A stretch of DNA of 64,000 bases from Moniliella sp. 'wahieum' (lineage: Eukaryota; Basidiomycota; Moniliellomycetes; Moniliellales; Moniliellaceae), in NCBI GenBank assembly GCA_003971905.1, contig RSEE01000012.1, positions 923,171-987,170 on the forward strand, read 5' to 3'. The notes beneath the pieces are model-generated. The model was not told the origin of the DNA, did no database searches, and worked only from the letters and a program-made list of their open reading frames with translations. This document shows, one piece after another, positions 24,464-35,990 of the stretch. Position 1 is the first letter of the stretch. Each line of letters starts with the position of its first letter. Made by a program: the position numbers and the translations under genes.

Positions 24464-24484
24464 GGTTACCGGTTACCGGTTACC
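24464..24484. repeat. Tandem heptamer GGTTACC x3
   Basis: Three perfect head-to-tail GGTTACC units. Confidence 0.95.
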
Positions 24485-25005
24485 CGCCTCTCGCACGGCC
24501 ACATATCAGATTTCAAAAAGGCACATCTTAGATCTCCCAGATAGCCCCTGGGCGCGCCGTTGTCGGTCGCATTATCAGGCCAGCCCCGCTATCAGCGTTC
24601 AACATAAGAGTGTGGACCCGATGAAGGTGTCTGGCAACAATAAGCCCCCCCCTCCCTCTTCCTCCATCAGCGCACCGCCCCCATCAGGTTATCCAACCCC
24701 CCTCCGCTCACCCACCCTGTCAACTGACGGACAGGCGCTCGTAGAAGTATTTCGCTCGTAGAAAAGCTGTCCTTCTACACAAAAAAAATCAAACCTGAGA
24801 TTTCAGAACCAAATACACTCTATGCCACTGATGATTCAATCACTCCCAGTGGAGTTGACCGTCCGTCAACGTTCAACGGACAAAAAAGCCATCATCGAGT
24901 CTTGTCCATGCCATCGTAGAGAGAAGGGGAGAGAGGAGGATGGATGCGACCAAGGGAAAACCAGTATTCAATAACAAACAACAGTAGGGGAAAACGAGAA
25001 CGTCG

Positions 25006-28000
25006 TCACAGAGTAAACAGGAAGCGCAAGTCCGCCACACTTAGGCGTCCCATTGCACTGTCGTCTTTGCCAATTGCAGCCTCGATCATGGCGCTCTTCT
25101 TGTTTTGCAATTCGATGATGCGGCTCTCAATCGAGTTTTCAATGATCAGCCGCTTGACCACAATTGGTCGATGTTGGCCGATACGATGGATGCGGTCCAT
25201 AGCCTGCGTCTCAACCGACGGGTTCCACCACGGCTAGTGCAAGCAAGCCAACAACAAAAAACTGGGTCAATCTCCGCATGAATAACGCGATAAAAAAAAC
25301 GTGCCAGGAAACTGTCTACTCACGTCCATCAAATACACCCGACTTGCTTCAACCAAATTAAGCGCCACACCACCTGCCTTGAGAGAAAGCAGGAGCACCG
25401 TAGTGTGGGTGTTGGCTTGGAAGTGCTTGATGGTCTTATCCCGGGCCTCCGGGGTCATCGAACCCTCCAACCGACAGATCGAAAAGCCAAGACGTTGGAG
25501 ACGGAACGCTATCAGATCCAAAAAATTGGTAAACTGACTAAACACCAGCGACTTGATTGTCGAATCCTCCCGACGGAGCGAGAGGAGCTCTTCCACCAGC
25601 GCTTCAATCTTGGTCGAAGAACGCCACTGCTCCATGTTGAGACGAGAGAGGATGCCTTGACGAGCAGCGTCGTACCCACGGGGGGGCGCTAGCGCTTCCT
25701 GCTCCAGATTAATCACCATCGTCGCATGGCAGCAGGGGCAGTCGTGGGAATGCGCATGAGATCCCGGTTCCATCTCAAGGTATTCTCGAATGCAAAGGCG
25801 GCAAAAAACGTGCCGGCACTTGGACAGGATCGGGTCCTCTGCCACGTCCATACAGATCCTGCACACTCGGTTGTTTTGCTCCACATCGTCGGCGAGCAGA
25901 TGCTGCTGCATTCCCGTCTGGGACCGGAGCACCAAGTCGGGGTGATTGGCCATCTGGCGCATGCGGGTCAGGAGGGTAAAATGTTGCTGTAGTTGTTCAG
26001 TACGGTGCCCTGGTTGAGGTAGGTGGAGAACCGACGAGTGGTGTCCCTGTACAAACTCTCGTACAGGTCTTCCTCCTCCTCGTTGAATTGGTCCCGTCGG
26101 ACCAAGACTGTGCGCGGGGGCAGGCCCATATCATCCGCCCGTTCCAGCTTGGTTCGACGGAGCATAATGTGCTCCAAGAGCAAGTGCAGGCGCCGAAATG
26201 CGTCCCGCCCTTCACCCGCGTCGATACCACCGCGTTGAATGGGCTTGAGGATTTCACTGTTCCAGAAGGCGGTATGCGTCATGGGCGGATGGCGACATTG
26301 ATCGCACCAGCGCTTGTTACTAAACGACCAGTGCAGCGACTTGCATTTGCAATACAGGCAAAAGTAGAACGCATACGGATCGGCCCCCATGAACCGGACC
26401 ATCGAATAGAGTTCTCCCACCCGGTTTTGCAAAGGCGTGCCCGAGAGACACCACCGGTAATCGCCGACGAGCTGGAAGGCGGCCTTGGCCATGTTGGTAG
26501 ACCCCTCCTTGATATTGTGGGCCTCGTCCAGCACGATCCGATGCCAATGGGTGCTGTGGAGGGGCTGGGCTCAAAGAACAGCTGCCCCTTGCGCCGCCAT
26601 CCTTTCACTTGTTTGCTGAACGACCGCTCCATAGTCTGATACGATGTCAACACCACATCGTAGTTCTTGAATTCGTCGGCATCCCTCTCGCGATTGAGGC
26701 CGTGCCAAAGAAGGACATTCATACCAGGTGTGTACTTGTTGATTTCGTTGCGCCACTGTATAATCGCCACCGTCGGCGCCACAACCAACGCCGGACCTTT
26801 CTTCTCATGGTAGTCTGACATGAACAGCCCAATCATCTGGATCGTCTTGCCCATGCCCATCTCATCCGCCAGAATGCCACCGCCCCACATGGACTTTTCC
26901 TGCTTGGTGAGCCAGTTGATGCCTTCCAGCTGGAAGGGGAGCAACTTGATTGCCATGCCTGGCGGCTCCTCGGCTTGCTCAGCCTTCCGCACCGGAGACC
27001 GGGCCAGGTCTTTCCAAATGTTCTTCAACTCTGGGTGATACGGTAACAATCGTTGCCGCATCTGGGCGTACCGGGACCGAGTATCGTTGCTGGGGCGGGC
27101 GTGTTCCCGTCTCCGCCGTTGGATCGCCCTCTCATAGCGAATGTCCTCATCGGCCATTGAGCCACGCGCTAACGGAGGAGCCTCAGGCACATCGCCATCA
27201 CCACGACTCGGATCAGGCATGGTGGACGGTTGATCGGCACTGGCCGCCTCGTCTTGGACGGGTACGTTGCTCCCCCCCCCATCAACCTGAACTTCGCTCT
27301 CCTCCTCCCCTTCCTCGCCCACCTCGCTCGGACCGTCGCCATCGATCTTGAGCCGCTTGGATGACTGGCTGGCATGGCTGCGCAGAGGCTGGGAAGAGAC
27401 GGGGCCCGACTCGCCACCGCTCTCAGACGTGTACTTGCGCTTGCCCTCCTTTTTTGGCATGGATCGGGATCGGGAACGAGATCGGGATCGGGGTGGGGAT
27501 CGAGATGGGGTTTGGGTCTTGGCTTTGCCTTTTCCGTTATTCTCGCCAATGGCACAGTCGGCTACGGTGGATTGGGTCGGGGCCACAGAAGATGAGGACT
27601 CCATTGGATCGTTCGAAGTGACGGACTTGGGTTTGCTTTGAGCGGCGGAAGGTGTGTCCGTCTCTTGCTCCAGCGGACCGTCAACGCCACCATGATCATC
27701 CTCTTCAATTGTCCCGCCAACTATTCCGCTCGACTCGGCCAGACCGGGTTGCATCAACTCCTTCTCCATATCCTGTTGGATGAAGGGGCGGCCGTGGCGA
27801 ACAGATGTAATATGGGAGGGGAAATACGGATTGACATCAGGAGTGGATGGGAGGGACGCGTCCGAACCGCCATTCGCCACCAGCGTCACGTTGGCAGAGG
27901 TGAGAGCGGCCGGATCGCCGCGACGGAGAGAAGACTGGCTGGACGGACGATCAAGGGCACGACGCAGGTTTGATCCAGTCCCGCTTGGAGTGCAGGACTG

Positions 28001-28189
28001 AGCGGAGGCCACGAGGGATGAGGAATGGGGTGTAGGGGGAGCCGGCTCCGGCGTGGAGGCAGTGGAGGAAAGCGTGTGCCTCGTCGCAGCGCTGGTGCGG
28101 ACGGTGGACGTGGCGGCGGGAGAGGACGGAGTATCGACCACGGCGCCGAGGCGAGCGGAGCGGCGGGGCGCACTGACGTTGGACGACAT
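25006..28189 (-). CDS. RAD16: Rad16-type SNF2/RING nucleotide-excision-repair ATPase
   Basis: This is a nuclear Swi2/Snf2 DNA translocase that in yeast works with Rad7 in global-genome nucleotide excision repair and as an E3 ligase. The ATG at 28,189 begins [15 protein letters not shown] disordered acidic/basic N-tail (SRSRSRSRS about 27,480) comes first, then the helicase core: [16 protein letters not shown], Walker A DEMGMGKT (about 26,850), DEAH box VLDEAHNIK (about 26,525), [10 protein letters not shown]3HC4 RING insert lies at about 25,729-25,863 (CRICMD...CPCC), then the helicase C domain. An intron at 25,234-25,323 (gtgagt...tag, 90 bp) splits LMD from PWWNP, the conserved motif preceding DRIHRIGQ. 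Stop is TGA at 25,006. Two breaks are seen: near 26,575 and near 25,978, where a T run one base short turns NIFTLL into a stop. Confidence 0.95.
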
Positions 28190-30877
28190 CTTGCCTGCGG
28201 TGGCGGCGGAGGGAGAAACCGTTGCCTTAACGAGAGGCACTCGTCCACCCGACTACTCTACTCGATCCAAGCAGAGCCCAAAGATGGCCGGCATAAAGTA
28301 CTTGAGCGACTTCTCGCAACACTGCCCTCGTGCCACATCCTGACCCCTTCCCTAACCGGTGACGCATAAGAAATGCCTGATCCGTGAGTAATTTAACGGC
28401 AGTCACCGGTGGCCATCCATCGTCTGCGGCAGATTTCACCCACAAGTGTAGCAGGGTTTAGCTAAGTTAGGGCACAGCCAGCACAGGCCAACATGCGGCT
28501 CTTTAACGGCAAACGCGTCACTTCCGTCACGTTGCGGCCATGCGCTTGTGCCACTGCGTCTCCCGTCCGGCCACGTCTCCCACGCCCGACCAGATGGTAG
28601 CAGTCGGGGCTGAGCGAGGGCGACTAAGATGGAGCTCGAGACGGGGAGGATGGCATGATCGTTCGCGGAAGGAAACGAGACGCATCAGGCATAGGGAACA
28701 AGAGGAAAAAAATTAAGGGAAATGGGAGAGAGCGAAGGGATATATATGCAAAAAGGATAAGAGATGCAGCATTTGGACAATCGATAATAGTGAGCATTTG
28801 AATTCTTCCCCCTTTCAGGCCTCACCTCCCCAGCAGTGGAGATGGCGAACTATAGGTCGCATGCCAAGTGTTGCCCAGGAAGCATGCTTATCGGGGTACA
28901 GCGCTTGGAAGAAACGGGCCACAACAAAAGGGTGGCGTCCTGTGCTGCGATGTCGTCGGCAGCGGAGACTTCATTTTCCCGCTAGTGTGGATGGGATACC
29001 ACCCCTCTGAAATGGAAAATGCCCACCTCGATCATTAAGGGAGAGGGGTAAGTGACTCCCGTGGATGTCGTGGTGAGACGTCCCCGTGCCAGAATGGCTG
29101 GAAATAAGGGGGGGAAGGGGCTCGACTGAAGACGCCGCAACACTTCATCAACATGCTCCCCCCATGTGTGTCTTTTCGTCCGAGAAGTACGTGGAGGAGA
29201 TTACCAAGCGTTTCTTATGGCATGGAAAGGGACAGGTGCGTTACAGGGAGACTGAACGATATATGACGACGAGAGACTCGAAGTGACCCTCGCGACGAGT
29301 ACGAAAGGGAATATTGTACTCATCGCCTTTCTTGATACTCATCGCCTGCCTTGATACTCATCGTCTTTCTTGACCTTCAAAAGGTTGTGCAATCCCCCCG
29401 GAAGTCAAGCTTTTGCGTTGGTGAAGTTGCGGGTCCCTAAAAAGCACACTCGAGCGAGTCGCTGTTGGTCTGTGTTTGAGATGTTGTACAAAACGAACTG
29501 GAGATGTGTGCGGAGTGTCGGGATCAGACTCACTTGATCATGTTCTTTGTCACCAAGTTGTCTGGCCCCCTTGATTTGTTCTATACCTGTTTCCCCCCTT
29601 TGGATTGTGCTCCCTCTTTCCCTCCATGCGATTTATAGCTCGCATATTCTCTTCTTCTCCGAGGCATATATACCTCGCTTCCTTTCCATTAGATGAATAT
29701 GATCCATGTCCTTCCCCCCATATCCATCTCCTGTTATGGAGACGCGCGACAACATCACAACCAATCGAAGACACTGTCCACATGACCAGTAATGCGTCCT
29801 CTACTATGTTATTCCTAGCATGCCGCGCACTCTTGTTGGCCAGCTCGGTGGGGCCGTCACCAGACATCAGCTGGGACGGAAAAGGTGGCGCAGGGCAAAG
29901 AGACTAACACGGAAGCTAAAAGGAGTGGGGGAAGAAGGCATCGAGGGTTGCTCTCACCTCTTACACATCGCTTTCGGGAGTGGCAGGGATAACTATTTTT
30001 TTTACGGGCGATTATATGGAGTCTATAAGCAATTGCGGGCAACGATGAAAACGATAAGTGATGCCGATGATGTATGGGGTCGATTCTGGAAACCCGACTG
30101 GCGGTTGAACGTGGTTGAACTGGGGTGTTGGTGCTGAGCATAAAAACCGAACCTCGGAACGCCCCGTTCCCTCAACTGTTGGCAGCTGAGCTCAGCGGGA
30201 GGATGCGTTGTTGGAGCACATGCCCTCTCAGTGTGCTGACAGTTCAACCTAAGCTACACGTACAAGCGGCCGCCTCTCGACGGATAGGCGGTGGTTGAGC
30301 GTTGGACGTTGGTGGGAGTGGAGGGCAGGCCTAAGTAAGCTGACGTTGGCCGACGCATGCTGGTAACCTCCAGCTGGGCTCACCTGCACGACGCATAAAA
30401 TTCTGCTCTCCCAGCAGCGCAGGCAGCCGGCAGTAGGGTTGGGCGGGGAGTGCTGGCGCTTGCCTTGGCGCTTGCCTGGCTTGTTCTTCTGGGCACAGTT
30501 TAATTTGAGCTGCATGCGCCAGGCAAGGGGCCATGCAAAGTGGGCTGCTTGCACGCACGGCGCCAGTGGCGGCGCTGGCGGAACAAACAGTTTGGCCGCA
30601 CACGAGCAGTGTCCCTGCGGCAGCCCCCCTCGACAGGCACACTGCCGCCCTGCCTTCTGTCCGGCTGTCCGCCCGGCCCGGGGGCGGCACCGCGCTTGTG
30701 TTCCTCCCCGTCTCGTTTCACGGTGTCCTCCGTGGGGCATCGCAGCACACCGCACGGACCGCCCATGCTCGACGCCCCAAGCGCAACCCATTAAAAGGGC
30801 TTCTCGCTCTGGCCACATCAGCCGACCCTCTTCCCCCATCACCACCTCCTTCTCTACTCCCCCTCTTTGCATCCACC
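28190..30877. other. 2.7-kb divergent intergenic region, RAD16 / TPI1
   Basis: This is the largest gap in the gene-dense part and noticeably richer in AT between about 28,640 and 30,130 than its neighbours. It contains TATATATGCA at 28,741-28,750, a 19-bp triple repeat (29,317-29,373) and scattered short frames of about 70-105 codons without recognisable domains. From about 30,400 the composition returns to GC-rich promoter-like DNA for TPI1. An unrecognised short gene or ncRNA is possible. Confidence 0.45.
29317..29373. repeat. 19-bp tandem repeat x3
   Basis: There are three consecutive 19-bp units of the form TACTCATCGCCTTTCTTGA; units 2 and 3 differ at two and one positions. They lie in the RAD16/TPI1 gap. 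Confidence 0.95.
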
Positions 30878-31641
<764 letters not shown>

Positions 31642-32048
31642 GCAACCCGTTACCCCCTTACGACATTTGCTCGACACCCCCCGATCTAAGCGCAATCGCA
31701 ATGTGATCTATTGCACTGCCATTCCCACTCATGTGGCCCAGGGCTTGCTGGCCCTTTTTCTTTTTATAGCCCTCCTCGTATCATGAACATCTGCGGGCAC
31801 TGTCCGCGTACAGTTGCTGTTCGGCAAGTCATCGCTGCTCTGCGAAAAAGGAACCTGTCCTGCATCTCTGAAGAGTCGACAGACGATCGTCATGCTCATG
31901 GCACGTCCTACGAAGTTAACATCCCGCCGTTGAGATGAACCAGACCAACAAAACTAGCAACCAAAGGGACCAATGCATGCATCCATTGCAGGGCTGGATA
32001 TGGATAATGGCAAGATGGAGCACAGCGATAGAGGATATATACCGCCGC
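31642..32048. other. Short intergenic between convergent TPI1 and muskelin
   Basis: These 407 bp are the shared 3' flank of two convergent genes. Nothing else was recognised. Confidence 0.6.
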
Positions 32049-35000
32049 CTACGCCTCTTTCAGTCCGAGACGAGCGACGACGAGCGTCAAGTCTTGCGCC
32101 GGTTCCGTCGCCTCAGGAGGGAAAAAGCGCATGAGCGACTCAAACAGGCGCATGCGCTGGGAAAAGCACTCGCTGCTCTTTAACGGTACAACTGCGGGTA
32201 CGCGAACGGCGCCCGACGGGTCCACGTGGTCATCAGGCAGGACTTCCGTCGAAGAAAGGGTTTGCGAAATGGAAAGTGGCTCGTCGTCTGCAGCCTCACT
32301 ACTGCAGGACGATTCAGCCTCGCGTCCGGGTGGGGAAAGAGGTGTGGGGGGAGACAACAGCAGTGCGCTCAGATTGCGTAAGATGGTCGTATCGTGAACT
32401 GACTGGTAATCCACCATATCCGCAACCGCCGAGTTGAGATATTTAAGTGCCACCTGCGTCGCATGGTAAGGCGATGGAGAAAAGTAGCGAAGCAACTCCT
32501 TAAACTTATGTTGCCGAACCAAAAAGCGGGCTTGCCGAAGCATCTCGCAACGGGGAGGTGGGAGAGAGTGATGTGCCAAGTGTCGCCCCAGCGCTCGCCC
32601 TGCTTGCCAACTTGGCTCTGCCCTCCAAACACCACCAGTTCTCCGCCATCAGGGCGGGAAACGTAAGCCATGCTCTGGGAAAGCGGGGAGGCATGGTGGA
32701 AGCAGGTGTGGCGGTGGCCCCCCCAATGAAGGTGTCACCTGAGCCGAGGCAGCGGAGGCAATAAGGGGCCCAAGCCAAAACCATAATCCTCCTCAGCCTC
32801 CACTTCAACGTCATTTCTTGTCGCCGTTCGGCGTGGTTCCTGCTCGTCGGCAACCGTCGTTTGACTGGCATCGTGCCCGTCCGAATGCTGAAAAGATTGT
32901 TTGGGGCCGAGCCAAAGAGCGCATATTCCATCCCTCACCAAACAAGGACACGCCTGGAATGGGCCTGGACTCTTCGTTGACCCGAATTGCACCGCCAGGT
33001 AAAGTCGTGGCCAATTCGTCGGCGAACGTATTATTCCTTTGCTGTCTTGGAAGGAGGGGAACTGCACGCTGCCTGACAGATTCGCGTCCAAGTACGCGAA
33101 GCAGGTCAAGAACCCAAACTTCGTTCTGCGTCGGCCCGTAATACCACGAGCCGTACGGGCGGGTGCTTGACCCGTCAGAGCAACAGTTCTCCTGGGCCAA
33201 GTCCAAGGCGGCCCTTGGCGTGGCACCCATCACTGGATGGCCTGCTTCAGGTCCTAGAGATGGGTCTGGTAAAGTCTGCACCCGGTTCGCCGAGCCCGTT
33301 TGCAAATCATACGTCCATACATCATCACAGGCTAGCGTCCCACGCATGCCACCCACGACCCAGAGGCTAGCACCATGGTCAGGCACATTGAAGTGGCCTG
33401 TGCGGGGAGAGGAAGTAAGGTGTGTCCTGCGCGGGGGGGCAACCCAGATTTGTCAGGCGACGCCATTGACGAGCGACCAGGTCGTACTCCCAGAGGCCGA
33501 GCCATGGGCCATCGGCCTTGCGGGAATGGCCACGCGTCGAGCGATAGTGGCCAACGATATGGCCTCCAAACACGTACAACATCTGGCCTTCCTCATCGAC
33601 GGCAATCTGGTGGTCAGAAACGAGAGGTGGTCCGCCATCAGCCTCGAGATCAGACGAATAGCAGGTCCAACGACCGGTGCGAGTGTTGTACCCCCAAAGG
33701 TCCGATCGGTAATCATTTCCGTCCATGGGTGTCATCCGAGACGCACCGGGATCCTCAATGCTCTCGTGAAGCCGGTCGAGGAAATGTTCGGTCCGGTCCA
33801 CCCTAATCTCCGCGCGTGCATCGGTTGCAGTGGTAGAGTTGGACAGCATCATCAACATATCCTGGGAAACATCTAGGTACCGCCCTAACAGGTACATCAT
33901 GCCCGAGCGAGAGTCGAACGTCATTGCGTGTCCTCTTCTTGCACTTGGGCCAAAGGTAGGTCCGCGGGATGAGGAAGACACGGGGTTGCGCAGGTCTACC
34001 ACGGGCTGCAGCCCCATACCAGGCACAGCTTGGACCTCGGGTGCTTGCGCAGTGTTGCACGTCACCAATTCCCACTCGCGCTTGACCAAATCGTACTTCC
34101 AGAAATCGGCAAGATCACGCTCACCATCGTACCCGCCGTGGAGGTAAAGGATTTTCTTGGCTGGGTCCAATGCCGTCGCATGCCCTGATCGGCCAGGTGG
34201 GGCCGATGGTGGTACAGTTGGCCAGGGAGGTTGATATACGCGTTCGGGGTCATGCGGGACCGACTCGGTCCAGGTGACCTGTGGCATTGCCTTGTTTGCT
34301 GCTTGCTCAAAAAGGGGTGGTGCCAGGGGGGATCCAGATACCGGGCCAGGTTGCGACGGGGGCGGCAAAGGCGCGTCGCCATAAGCGGCCCGCTCCAAGT
34401 TGGCTTCGGCGGCCTCAAAGTCGCCTTCCAGTACTAGGGAAGAAAAGAGACGAGAAACAATGGGGTGTTCAAACGGATGGGGGGCGGGTGGAGCAAGGGA
34501 AGATGAGCGCAGGAGTGTGTCAAAGGCAGTTAGGTGGCCTTGGAGACGAAGATGCTTGGCGGCGAGACGTAATGCCATGTCGTTAGTGTGCTCCTCCCAT
34601 GCAGCGAGGACAGGATGAACGATAGATGGGTCGTCGCATCCCTCGACGGCAAAGTGCCATACAGTGCAGTGGTAGTTTGGTTGATGCGTAGCAAGCGGGA
34701 CGAGCATGAGGTGCTGCGTAGCAAAAGGGGTGCCCGACGCGTCGGTCCAGCGCACGGAAAACGTCTCTGATGCCGGGTCGTTGCGCAAACCGTCGCGCAG
34801 AATGCGGACCCAGGGCGCGTTGCGAGTGGGCGCAGCGGAGGAGTGGACAGAAGCGGCGGCGGCGGGCGAGGCGAGCGGCAGCGCATAGATCTTGAAGTCG
34901 GATAGGTTACATGGATGGGCGCGCATGTATTTTCCAAACACGACATTGGTGACCACGGCGGGGGCCGAGAGGTGGATGATGAGGAAGGCAGTGGTCGTGT

Positions 35001-35251
35001 CGGAGACACCGCTGTCGCCGGTCGAAGTAGCGGCTGAGGCAGCGGCGGCCACAGGCGCAGCCGCAGCCGCCGGCATGGAGCGGGCCGAGGCCTTGCGTGG
35101 ACCAGCAGTGACGCTCCAGCGCGAGTTCTGGTCGTTGGGGCGGTGGTGGAGGATGCGGCTGGGATGGTAGGGCCCGCTCCAGCCGCTGTGTGCGCCGATG
35201 CGATAGGGACGTATGAGTCGGCGCAGCGGCCACGCTGCTGGCCGTGGCCAT
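32049..35251 (-). CDS. Muskelin (kelch-repeat, CTLH-type)
   Basis: This is a muskelin homologue. In animals muskelin is a substrate-side subunit of the CTLH (GID-like) E3 ubiquitin ligase; the fungal role is not established. The order matches the family. A discoidin-like N-terminus has RPNDQNSRWS, VVTNVVFGKYMRAHPCNLSD, TVWHFAVEGCDDPSIV. A LisH/CTLH-like helix region has RLAAKHLRLQGHLTAFDTLL and LEGDFEAAEANLE. Kelch repeats follow: KILYLHGGYDGERDLADFW, MMYLLGRYLD, MLYVFGGHIV, LWVVGGMRGTLACDDVW, ELVVFGGQSQVG. The C-terminal tail reads ARFLVRQHKFKELLRY, ALKYLNSAVADMVD, LFESLMRFFP. The ATG at 35,251 (MATASSVAAAP) resembles known muskelin N-termini. Breaks occur about 35,225, 33,380, within about 33,090-32,790, and about 32,560. 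Stop is TAG at 32,049. No intron was needed. Confidence 0.88.
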
Positions 35252-35990
35252 GAGACGAGGGGAGGGGGCGGGAGAGGGGGCGGGAGAGGGAGATGGGGAT
35301 GGAGAGGGAGTGAAGTGGGAGATGAGAGGGAGAGGGCTGAGATGGAGGTGGAGCAAGGGGCGGTGTGCACGAGGCGGGAGGGCGCGTGACGTCAGCGCCG
35401 GTGAAAGCGCGCTGAGGCGGAGGGGCCCCCTGGGTGCTGCGATATGGAGGAGTACTCAGTACTCAGTACTCAGTCCGGAAACGCCACCCTCGCACAGCGG
35501 AGCAGTGCGCAGCGCATCTGCAACTTTCAGACGCCATGTGTGCCTCGCACTGCCCCGCCGAGCCGCATTGGTTCCGACTGCTGTCTCCGATCGCAAGGTG
35601 AGGCCTGTGTCTTCCTTATCTCTCCTCCTTCTTGAAGCTTGAAGAACGCGTCTGGGTCCATTATCTGCTCCTTCCCGCCACCTTGCGCTTGCGCTGCACA
35701 CACTCCACCCCAGTCCGGCATGCTGCGACCCCCTCCGTGTTTGCCCTTCGTCTGTCGTGCGGAACAACCGTCTTGCATTTTGGAAACACGCCTTGCATTC
35801 TGAGAACAAGTCTTTGGGAACACGTTTTGCATTTTGGTGGCCCCTTGCGGGTCCGGGACGGGATGCAGCGCAGGCGCTTCCAATGCCCCACCAGCACCCC
35901 ACTGCACGCGGGCAGCGCTATCGGCCCTCCAACGGGGCGGGAGGATAAGACGTCGATGCAGCGCAACCCTGCGGACGTCTGGGCCTTGGC
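35252..35990. other. Intergenic, muskelin promoter side
   Basis: This stretch contains GA-rich repeats just upstream of muskelin (35,258-35,340), a heptamer array at 35,451-35,474, and a triple near-repeat ending in TTGCATTTTGG/TTGCATTCTGA (about 35,773-35,836). No gene was recognised. Confidence 0.5.
35451..35474. repeat. Tandem heptamer AGTACTC x3
   Basis: Three perfect AGTACTC units plus AGT. Each contains the palindrome AGTACT. Confidence 0.95.

Larger units (their letters stand above)
23600..25005. other. Intergenic, TDA3 promoter side
   Basis: About 1.4 kb lies between two minus-strand genes. It holds GGTAACC units (24,232-24,254), a cluster of AGTCACTAGT-type motifs (24,398-24,455) and three tandem GGTTACC units (24,464-24,484). 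It is also notably more AT-rich from about 24,740. No gene was recognised. Confidence 0.5.

Noticed and set aside
24464-24484. Telomeric repeat tract (7-bp GGTTACC units)
   Set aside because: Only three units, internal to the contig between ordinary genes, with different heptamers at other loci; not a telomere.
30249-30872. A 207-codon minus-strand frame upstream of TPI1
   Set aside because: It overlaps the TPI1 promoter, has no recognisable domain, and several overlapping frames on both strands are equally long, as expected from GC content.
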